A stretch of 64,000 nucleotides of DNA from Shewanella marisflavi (GTDB lineage Bacteria > Pseudomonadota > Gammaproteobacteria > Enterobacterales > Shewanellaceae): NCBI RefSeq assembly GCF_023283925.1, contig NZ_JAKIKX010000009.1:104264-168263 (forward strand). The letters run 5' to 3'. Position numbers and translations under genes: made by a program. Each line of letters starts with the position of its first letter. The stretch's first letter is position 1. Below the pieces are notes generated by a model. The model worked only from the letters and a program-made list of their open reading frames with translations. It ran no database searches and was not told the DNA's origin. Shown one piece after another: positions 29,499-36,885 of the stretch.

Positions 29499-31981
29499 GT
29501 CGGTGATGCCGCTTGCAGCTCTGGGTAGCGCAGTAACACCTCATCTGTGATATCCAGCAGTTCGCCAACCCCTATGATTTGCCACATTAACTGTTCCAGT
29601 TTTTTGGCCTTGTGCTGCGCATGCACACCGATATATTCCAGCTCGCGCTTGATATAGTGAATATCCGGCTTACCGGCTGCGCCGCGATAGATGCGCAGGG
29701 CCATGAAGCGTCCAAGGTTTTGGCTCTGACGGATAAAGTGAATTTGAGCCTGCTTGTCGCCTATCTCTCTTGCCTGTAGACATTTTATCTTGATACGCCC
29801 TTGAGATTGGCGAGAGATCTGGACATAGGTTTCAAAAAACTCCAGTCCATGCTGGGGCTTCATTTGCCGAATGGGATTAATAAAGTCATCTTTTAGGTGC
29901 CCTTTATCCAGCAGGGCGCTGAGATCATATCGCAGCGCTTCCTGGGTGGTGGCGGCAAAGAGGTCTGCGATCGCATTGGAGTGCTTGCTAACACCTAAGA
30001 TACTCAATTTCGCCGATTTGCTGGTTTTCTCGATAAAGTAAGGCACTGAGGCCAGCTCTCGCATCAGCAGATTTTTCAGGCCATCGGAGAGTTCCTTCGT
30101 ATCGCTGTTGGCTTCGGTGAGCTTTCTCAGCTTATCGTGATTGGCCTGGATCAATCGGTTCAGAAAGGCGACCCCCACGTGTGGGGTATGGCCGACCATG
30201 GCAGCGAGGTGTATGGTCACGCCGTTCTTACGGGTGCGGATCAGGCGATAGGGCAGCTGTGCCAGGCGAGTTTTACCTGCCAGGTGTTGTAACTTGGGAA
30301 AGGCGATCATCACGGGCGCCGTGGTATCAAAGTTGGCCGGTTCATCCAGAGTGACCTGCAAGCCTTTACCTGAAATATCTAAGGTAAATCCATGATGAGT
30401 CTGTTTATCCTGGCTGACGGTGACCAGCGTCTTAAAGGAGAAACGCGCCTCGTTGCGCCGCTCAGTAAATTGCAGCGACAACAGCTTAATCTGGTCCTCT
30501 TGCAGCTTCTGCTGCCCAAAGCGTTTCAGCTCGTTGGCTTGATGACCTTTAGCGTCCCACTGCTCATAATGCGCCAGCACCTCTTCATTGGTCAGATCTA
30601 TCAGTTGCAGCACATGGGTAAAGCGTTTGAGCTGCGCCTCTGTCAGGGAGGAATAGTAGCTGGAGTCTCCCGGCAGTATGCTGGATTTGTAGGAGGTGTG
30701 GTGGTCTATCTCGTGGCTGACGATCTTAAAGATGCGCCAGCTGGCTTTAGTGGTGCCAAAAGACAGAAAGAGTCCCAACAACTTGCTCTGTTTAAGTTCT
30801 GCCAGGCTAGCGGAGTAGAAGAAGATGGCGCCTTGAGCCTGAAAGGTAAAGCAGAAAAACAGATTGTGATCAGGGTCCAGAGGCGCATTAAACAGGGCTT
30901 GTAAACGCTCATGAGTCAACATGGCTCCTAGCTGGCTGACCGATTTCTCATCGACGAAATACTGTTGTAGTTTCTGGTTGTCACGACTTAGTAGCTTATG
31001 GGTGATCTTATATTTCCCGTCCAGCTGTTCCACATACAGTGGAAGGTGCGGCAGATGGGGCAGGTAGTGACGCTCAAATCCCAGGCCGGTAGCGGCCACC
31101 AGGATGTCATTAATGTCGACCTTATAGCGGAATTTATATCCTTGGATCAGGTTGCCCAGCATGTCTGACAGGGCGTCGCTGCCGCCGATGCGCTTAAGGC
31201 GCATCCAGCTGTATTCATGATTGCTCTCAATATCGACCACCTGATATTCGACCCCTTTTTGCAGATCGTCGAAATAATATTCGGCGCTCAGTTCGAGCAA
31301 TTTGACGATCAGAGGCTGGTCTGTATTGAAGTCGTGATTAACTGGCAAACGAATGCGGGCACCGCCGACCGAGAGGTCGACTGTGATCCCTTTGACCTCG
31401 GCGCGTCCAGGTTGTAACACACCGATACGAATCGCATAGTTCATCCGCTCTTCACTACGATTGAAGTAGCTGCCTAAGATGGCACCTCTGGCCACAAAGG
31501 GGGTGAGGGCCTTATCGGCATTGGGGTCGCCCTCGCGCGCACGTTGACGGCGCTGCTTGTGCGCCTCCATCACTTGCTCGTAAACCCCTAATGTATATTG
31601 CCCCTGATACAGGGCGAGCACTTGCACAAAGTTTTCTTTGGCTGGGGCGTCGAGAAAATGGGTCTGGGCACCACTGCTAAAGGCTTCGCAGGCTAACTCA
31701 GATTTGTCTCTGAGATCGATAACTCGGGTGCAAGGCGAGGCGAGTCGGTTGAGTTCCATCTTGAGTAAGAAGCGGGTCGAGTTTGATTCTCCCGAGGTCA
31801 GGTGCTCAAACAACTCCTGGAAATTGGTTTCCATTAACAGAGGCTTTAGTTGTTCGATTAAGGCCTTATGCTGCTCTAAACTCATGGATAATATCTTTTC
31901 GACTCGTAATTGATGGTGCGGCTTATCTACCTGTGTCGGCAGGCTAAGTAAAAACTTGATAGCCCTATGTTTATTAAACAC
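29495..31981 (-). CDS. Large protein with two PilZ domains
   Basis: An 828-residue cytoplasmic protein. The first PilZ-like module is at about residues 180-290 (RSEER, then DLSVGGARI). The second, more canonical one is at about 520-640 (RRNEAR, then LDISGKGL), with the Arg pair and D-x-S-x-x-G that bind cyclic-di-GMP. The long regions between show no recognisable domain. The order serB - this gene - radA recalls VC2344 (PlzC, from memory) of Vibrio cholerae. The likely role is cyclic-di-GMP sensing; the target is unknown. Confidence 0.83.
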   Translation of the reverse strand: MFNKHRAIKFLLSLPTQVDKPHHQLRVEKILSMSLEQHKALIEQLKPLLMETNFQELFEHLTSGESNSTRFLLKMELNRLASPCTRVIDLRDKSELACEAFSSGAQTHFLDAPAKENFVQVLALYQGQYTLGVYEQVMEAHKQRRQRAREGDPNADKALTPFVARGAILGSYFNRSEERMNYAIRIGVLQPGRAEVKGITVDLSVGGARIRLPVNHDFNTDQPLIVKLLELSAEYYFDDLQKGVEYQVVDIESNHEYSWMRLKRIGGSDALSDMLGNLIQGYKFRYKVDINDILVAATGLGFERHYLPHLPHLPLYVEQLDGKYKITHKLLSRDNQKLQQYFVDEKSVSQLGAMLTHERLQALFNAPLDPDHNLFFCFTFQAQGAIFFYSASLAELKQSKLLGLFLSFGTTKASWRIFKIVSHEIDHHTSYKSSILPGDSSYYSSLTEAQLKRFTHVLQLIDLTNEEVLAHYEQWDAKGHQANELKRFGQQKLQEDQIKLLSLQFTERRNEARFSFKTLVTVSQDKQTHHGFTLDISGKGLQVTLDEPANFDTTAPVMIAFPKLQHLAGKTRLAQLPYRLIRTRKNGVTIHLAAMVGHTPHVGVAFLNRLIQANHDKLRKLTEANSDTKELSDGLKNLLMRELASVPYFIEKTSKSAKLSILGVSKHSNAIADLFAATTQEALRYDLSALLDKGHLKDDFINPIRQMKPQHGLEFFETYVQISRQSQGRIKIKCLQAREIGDKQAQIHFIRQSQNLGRFMALRIYRGAAGKPDIHYIKRELEYIGVHAQHKAKKLEQLMWQIIGVGELLDITDEVLLRYPELQAASPT

Positions 31982-32250
31982 AATTTGCCGACTTTTTCGG
32001 CCAACGCGGCTTAATGATAGTCTTTGTAGCAGTGTAAGGTATTTTAACGCCGCTGTGGGAGGAAATTTTATCCGCTGTCGCCTGATCAGCCCTTCGCCGT
32101 GTCTGTTGTAAAGGGAGACTACAGCCTGATTAGATACTCATGTAGAATGCGGCCAAGACGCGGCGTCGATAACAGAGCCCTTAGTGCATCATAAGAGCAA
32201 GTGGTTCTCGGCCCCCAAATGGAATGTAAAGATGGCGATCAGATAACAAT

Positions 32251-33624
32251 ATGGCGAAGAACAAAACAGCATACGTGTGCAGTGAATGTGGTCAGGACTT
32301 TCCCCGCTGGCAGGGGCAATGTAATGCCTGCGGCGAATGGAACACCATCACCGAAGTGCGTCTGGCACCGGCCAAGTCCAATAGCAGTTCAGTTGCCGGT
32401 TACGCGGGGGCAGTAGGCGGTGGCTCTAAGAAACTCAGTGAAGTGGAGGAGTTTGAGGCCAAGAAACTGCTCACCGGCATCGGCGAACTGGATCGTGTGC
32501 TTTGCGGCGGTCTCACTACAGGCTCGGTTAATATTATCTCTGGCGATCCTGGCGCCGGTAAGACCACCATCTTGTCGGATCTGGTGTCACGCATGTCGCA
32601 GCTCATGCCATCGCTTTACTGTACCGCTGAAGAGTCTTTATCGCAGTTTAAGAACCGGGTTAACCGTCTCAAGTTACAATGTAACGAAGATAATCTTTAC
32701 TTGATGGCTGAGACCAATGTGGAAGCCATCATTGCCGAGCTGGAAGCCAAACAGGTTAAGTTTGCGGTGATCGACTCGATTCAGGCCGTGGTGACCGACT
32801 TGGCTAACGGCAGCCCAGGATCGCCATCTCAGGTCAAAGGCAGTGCCCAGGCGCTCACCCAATACTGTAAGCAAAACAATGTCACCATGTTCCTGGTGGC
32901 CCACGTCAACAAGAACAATGAAACCGCCGGCCCGCAGACCCTTATTCATATCGTCGACTGCCTAACCCATCTTGAGTGTAACGATGGTCAGGTGCGTACC
33001 CTGAGGGCGAACAAGAACCGTTTTGGCGACGTGGATACCGTGGGGATCTTCAGAATGACAGAGCGGGGCATGATAAGTGTCGATAATCCCAGCGAGATCT
33101 TCTTATCTGGTTCCACCACAGAATCACCCGGCGCGGCGATCACTTGTATTCGTAAGGGCAATCGAAATTTACTGCTGGAGATCCAGTGTCTGACTACTGA
33201 GGTGGAAGGAGAGTTTCCTCAGCGGGTGTGTGTGGGTCTCAATATGAATCGGATCAAGATGCTCACCGGCATATTGCGCAAGCATACCCGCACCAAGATC
33301 TATCACGATACCTATTTTAACTTGGTCGGCGGGCTCAAGATTGATGAGTCGGAGACCTGCATCGACCTGGCCTTGGTGACAGCCCTGCTGAGCAGCTTGA
33401 ACGAGTTTGTGGTGCCCAGAACCACCTGCATCATGGGTGAGCTGAGTCTCAATGGCGATGTCCGCCCTATCGACAGCGGCGTGCCTAGAGTCAAAGAGGC
33501 GGTGCAGCATGGCTTTACCGAGATCTTTATTCCTTATCGTAACTATCATAAATCGATGGAAGGGCTAGGCGCCAAGATCAATCCTATTAAGACAATCCAC
33601 GAGCTGCTAGAGCTGATTAGCTAG
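32251..33624 (+). CDS. radA: DNA repair protein RadA (Sms)
   Basis: RecA-like ATPase that helps branch migration during recombinational repair. The 457-residue product has the N-terminal C4 zinc finger (CSECG ... CNACGEW), Walker A GDPGAGKTT near residue 97, the RadA-specific KNRFG motif near 253, and a Lon-protease-like C-terminal domain (about 300-457). The ATG at 32251 lacks a strong Shine-Dalgarno but gives the canonical N-terminus MAKNKTAYVC. Divergent from the PilZ gene. Confidence 0.96.
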   Translation: MAKNKTAYVCSECGQDFPRWQGQCNACGEWNTITEVRLAPAKSNSSSVAGYAGAVGGGSKKLSEVEEFEAKKLLTGIGELDRVLCGGLTTGSVNIISGDPGAGKTTILSDLVSRMSQLMPSLYCTAEESLSQFKNRVNRLKLQCNEDNLYLMAETNVEAIIAELEAKQVKFAVIDSIQAVVTDLANGSPGSPSQVKGSAQALTQYCKQNNVTMFLVAHVNKNNETAGPQTLIHIVDCLTHLECNDGQVRTLRANKNRFGDVDTVGIFRMTERGMISVDNPSEIFLSGSTTESPGAAITCIRKGNRNLLLEIQCLTTEVEGEFPQRVCVGLNMNRIKMLTGILRKHTRTKIYHDTYFNLVGGLKIDESETCIDLALVTALLSSLNEFVVPRTTCIMGELSLNGDVRPIDSGVPRVKEAVQHGFTEIFIPYRNYHKSMEGLGAKINPIKTIHELLELIS

Positions 33625-33646
33625 TGCTTAGGTGTTCAAGGTAAAG

Positions 33647-34156
33647 ATGCAGATAAGAATACGAAACGAAGTACCGGCTGATATTGCCGCAATTTATGCG
33701 CTGACTGAGGCGGCTTTTCTCGATGCGCCCCACACAGACCATACCGAGCAGTATATCGTGAATGCCCTGCGAAAGGCTGGCGCGCTGGCGATATCCTTGG
33801 TGGCCGAATGCGAGGGGCGCTTGGTCGGTCACCTAGCACTCTCATTGGTGACCATATCGGATAACAGCCCACACTGGTATGGACTCGGTCCCATCTCAGT
33901 GCTGCCCGAGATGCAGGGAAAAGGGATTGGCAGTCAGTTGATGCAAGCGGGTATTGAAGCGTTAAAAAAAGCAAAGGCCAACGGCTGCGTCTTATTGGGT
34001 GAGCCCAAGTTTTATCAGCGTTTTGGCTTTGCACCTACGACAGGACTCGTGTTGCCGGGTGTACCTGAGGCGTATTTTCTTGCCCTTAAGCTTGCCGGTG
34101 AGCAGCCTGTGGGTGAGGTGAGCTATCACGCTGCCTTTCAGGTGAAAGGTGAATAG
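33647..34156 (+). CDS. GNAT-family N-acetyltransferase (YhbS-like)
   Basis: A 169-residue acetyltransferase with the acetyl-CoA binding motif VLPEMQGKGIGSQLM and the downstream FYQRFGFAP segment common in YhbS-like members. The substrate is unknown. The ATG at 33647 follows AAGGT and gives MQIRIRNEVPADI, a typical GNAT start; an upstream GTG at 33632 is less likely. It lies 22 bp after radA and may share its transcript. Confidence 0.82.
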   Translation: MQIRIRNEVPADIAAIYALTEAAFLDAPHTDHTEQYIVNALRKAGALAISLVAECEGRLVGHLALSLVTISDNSPHWYGLGPISVLPEMQGKGIGSQLMQAGIEALKKAKANGCVLLGEPKFYQRFGFAPTTGLVLPGVPEAYFLALKLAGEQPVGEVSYHAAFQVKGE

Positions 34157-34273
34157 TCGTAATTAACATTGCCTGTCACTCGTTAAATGCCGCGACTTTG
34201 CGATTGGGTAATTTCGCTTGTTTGGCAATGCCCCTTTCGTCGGCAGAGGTTTGGTTTTTCGCTGAGATCAACA

Positions 34274-34297
34274 AGGGGACGCAATGTCCCCTATTAT
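34274..34297. terminator. Terminator-like hairpin between the GNAT and PilZ genes
   Basis: AGGGGAC-gcaat-GTCCCCT followed by an AT-rich stretch, between two convergent genes. Confidence 0.5.
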
Positions 34298-34341
34298 TTG
34301 TATTGAGCTTAATGCCCTACTTAATGCCCTAAGTAATGCAT

Positions 34342-34710
34342 CTACCCTTGATCATGTACTTCGATAAACATCTTGAGTTCGCGGTCGAGCAATGAGGCGT
34401 CGCCAATATTGAGCTCTAACATGCGCCTTAAGTGGCTGATGCTGTCGATATCGATATGTGAACACTCGAGCCCCAACTGCCCGCCTTGTTGATGGATAAG
34501 TTGGGTTTCCATGGTCACTTCTACATCCGAGCCGTCCAAGGTGAAGCTGAGTTGTAGCGGGCCAGGGCTTGGCGCGAAGTCTTGGGGCTGTTCGACCAAG
34601 GCACCATTTAGGCTAAGGTCATGAAGCTTGGTCGACCATACTTTATCTTCTTGGGTAAGCGTCGCATTGACATCGAAGAAGATGCGCGAAAATTGCCGCC
34701 TTTCATCCAT
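34342..34710 (-). CDS. Single-domain PilZ protein
   Basis: A 122-residue protein that is almost entirely one PilZ domain. It has an Arg-rich start (ERRQFSR), then HDLSLNGALV with the D-x-S-x-x-G ligand motif, and a C-terminal helix. It should bind cyclic-di-GMP. The partner is not evident from the neighbours. AGGGACAG precedes the ATG. Confidence 0.85.
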   Translation of the reverse strand: MDERRQFSRIFFDVNATLTQEDKVWSTKLHDLSLNGALVEQPQDFAPSPGPLQLSFTLDGSDVEVTMETQLIHQQGGQLGLECSHIDIDSISHLRRMLELNIGDASLLDRELKMFIEVHDQG

Positions 34711-35023
34711 AATCTGTCCCTTGCTTCAGTGTGTGAGCCTTGCTTTATTAAGCTAAGCATAAGCTAACATGGGCCGAGTGTAAAAATCTTGATTTATATT
34801 TAGCTTTAGGCACTTGAAGCTACATTTTTCGACTCAAACTTCCTCGTAATGATCTGACGCGTTAATCCCCCTGTTTTAATCGCTAGGTCTTGATCCCAAT
34901 GCCTGAGTCTATGATGGGTAAAAGCCGCGTCAGATCTCATAATTGAGATAAAGCTTATATGCAATTATGAAAAATTGTGAATAATAGCCTTAACCTTTAT
35001 TTAACGTGTCTGGGAGCGGGGTC
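34711..35023 (+). promoter_or_regulatory. torR upstream region with long inverted repeat
   Basis: 313 bp without a gene. It contains an exact 11-bp inverted repeat GATCTGACGCG (34851-34861) / CGCGTCAGATC (34926-34936) separated by 64 bp, a small palindrome TCTCA-taat-TGAGA (34935-34948), and a TorR-box-like repeat (34966-34981). Confidence 0.5.
34966..34981 (-). promoter_or_regulatory. TorR-box-like operator upstream of torR
   Basis: The plus strand reads TATGAA-AAAT-TGTGAA; on the minus strand this is TTCACA-N4-TTCATA, one base off the TTCATA-N4-TTCATA operator established for S. oneidensis. It lies 43 bp upstream of the torR ATG, a position where it could overlap the promoter and repress torR. 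Confidence 0.6.
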
Positions 35024-35749
35024 ATGGCCCTAACTTCGTTACAACCTTGTGTGCTTGTGGTCGATGATGAGGCGGTGATCCGTGCTCGCCTAAAAGGCTA
35101 TTTCGAGAAAGAGGGTTACCGTGTACTCGAAGCCGCCGACGGTGAAGAGATGTGGCAGCAGTTTAGTCAGCAACATATCGATCTCGTGATGCTGGACATC
35201 AATCTGCCTGGTGTTGATGGCTTAAGCCTTACCCGTGAGCTGCGCAGCCGCTCCGACGTGGGGATCATTCTGGTTACCGGGCGCGATGAGGCGATCGATA
35301 AGATCATCGGTTTAGAGATGGGGGCGGACGATTATGTGACCAAGCCGTTTGAGCTGCGTGAACTATTGGTTCGGGTAAAGAATCTGCTCTGGCGCATCTC
35401 TCTGGTGAAAAAGGCGCAGCAACAGGCGATTGCCGAGCTTGAGCGCTGTGATGACCTTATCGAATTTGAAGACTATTGCCTGGCGCTTAACAGTCGCAAG
35501 CTCTCCAAGGGGGAGGAGGTGATTAAGTTAACCAAGGCCGAATTTGAACTGCTCAGTGCCTTTGTGCTGCATCCGCAGCAGGTGCTGAGTCGCGAGCGTT
35601 TGATGCAGCTGACCAGTCATCGCAATCAGGATGTCAACGACAGAACCATAGATGTGATTATTCGCCGCCTGCGTAATAAGCTAGATGCTGAACTCTTTGT
35701 GACTGTGCATGGCGAAGGGTATCTGTTTGCCGCTAAGGTTGACGACTAG
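35024..35749 (+). CDS. torR: TMAO response regulator TorR
   Basis: OmpR-family regulator of the TMAO respiratory genes. The receiver domain (about 8-120) has the acidic pair DD at 14-15, phosphoacceptor D58 in MLDINLPG, and the Lys in TKPFELREL. The winged-helix DNA-binding domain (about 145-240) contains LTKAEFELL and DVIIRRLRNKL. I use the ATG at 35024 after GGGAGCGGGG; an in-frame start at 35006 adds six residues. Identity rests on torT and torS alongside and the torECAD operon 6 kb away. Its 3' end overlaps the convergent torT by 17 bp. Confidence 0.92.
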   Translation: MALTSLQPCVLVVDDEAVIRARLKGYFEKEGYRVLEAADGEEMWQQFSQQHIDLVMLDINLPGVDGLSLTRELRSRSDVGIILVTGRDEAIDKIIGLEMGADDYVTKPFELRELLVRVKNLLWRISLVKKAQQQAIAELERCDDLIEFEDYCLALNSRKLSKGEEVIKLTKAEFELLSAFVLHPQQVLSRERLMQLTSHRNQDVNDRTIDVIIRRLRNKLDAELFVTVHGEGYLFAAKVDD

Positions 35750-36818
35750 CGCTGGGTGCGTCGACCCGGTAGATGGGGTAGAAATCTGCCGGGGCCAGGC
35801 TGCCTGTCAGTTTTTTGATCTCGATATTATCTGGGGTCAGCGTCTTTATTTTGGGGCCGATATCGCCAAAGGGCCCTTCGCCTTCGAGTTCCCGCACCGT
35901 AATATCTATGGCAAGCCTGCCTTGTAATATTACCTGATCGTCACTGCTAAACACGACCTTATGTCGATAGAGCCCTCTGAGGGTCGCCGGAGAAAGGTAA
36001 CTGCTGACCAGTGCAATATTTGCGGGCGTGGCTTGCTGTGCCAGAGCGCCGATGGCGGCCTCTATGGCCACAGCGCTGCCGAGGATATAGTCAGGTTGAT
36101 GATCCCCGAGTAGATGGTGTAGCTGATCTCGGTAAAGGTCGCGGTTGTTATCGGCATGGCGGTTAGAGGAGATAGTCACTTGAGTGCCTTGCAGGGCGGC
36201 CATGATGCCTTGCTCAACCCAGGCACTCCCCCCCAGTTTTTCCGGGCCGGTCAATAGCGCCAGACGTGCAGCTTTGTCTCCAGCGGTGCGGCGGATGTAA
36301 TCGCCGGCGTGCCAGCCCATCTGATACCAGTTGACGCCGATTCGTGTGGTTACCAAGGGACTGTCTAGCCGGTTGACCAGGGAGATGATGGGTTTACTGA
36401 TCTGCCCCTGATAGTGATTCATTAGCAGCGGATCGACCGTGCCAAGTAAGATGGCGTCGAAATCGTTTGTCATGCAGTAATTGAGTTGCTCTAGCTGCTT
36501 GGTCTTACCGTAGTAGCTACCGGCTTCAAACAGCTCAAGGGCAATGCCTAACTGCTTAGCTCGGCTAACCAGGCCATAGTCTATGCCGATCCAGTAGGCA
36601 TCTTTAAGATGAGGAACCAAGACGCAAATTCGCCAAGGGGTTTGTGCCTTAGTTAGTGGCTGATAGGCCAGTTTATTGACCTCTTGTATTTTAGCGTTGT
36701 AGGGGCGGCGCTGCTCAAGGGGCCAGGTGGTGTCAGCAAGTGCCTGAGCCTGCATGCTCAGGCAGGCAAAAAACGTCAGCAAGGGCAGGAAAAATCGATA
36801 TTTATTATGCTTCACCAC
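35733..36818 (-). CDS. torT: TMAO-sensing periplasmic protein TorT
   Basis: Periplasmic binding-protein-like sensor that in E. coli binds TMAO and presents it to TorS. The 361-residue product has a signal peptide (about 1-28, hydrophobic FFLPLLTFFACLSMQAQA). A sugar-binding-like fold follows: VCVLVPHLKDAYWIGIDYGL-type start, then LLGTVDPLL and a late VFSSDDQVILQG segment. It is divergent from torS with a 67-bp gap and convergent with torR. The last 17 bp of the gene overlap the end of torR. Confidence 0.88.
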   Translation of the reverse strand: MVKHNKYRFFLPLLTFFACLSMQAQALADTTWPLEQRRPYNAKIQEVNKLAYQPLTKAQTPWRICVLVPHLKDAYWIGIDYGLVSRAKQLGIALELFEAGSYYGKTKQLEQLNYCMTNDFDAILLGTVDPLLMNHYQGQISKPIISLVNRLDSPLVTTRIGVNWYQMGWHAGDYIRRTAGDKAARLALLTGPEKLGGSAWVEQGIMAALQGTQVTISSNRHADNNRDLYRDQLHHLLGDHQPDYILGSAVAIEAAIGALAQQATPANIALVSSYLSPATLRGLYRHKVVFSSDDQVILQGRLAIDITVRELEGEGPFGDIGPKIKTLTPDNIEIKKLTGSLAPADFYPIYRVDAPSASRQP

Positions 36819-36885
36819 GGGGCACTCAGTATAATGTAACCAGACGCATGTTATTGATTCATTGTAACAGTTAAACGGGAGCCAT

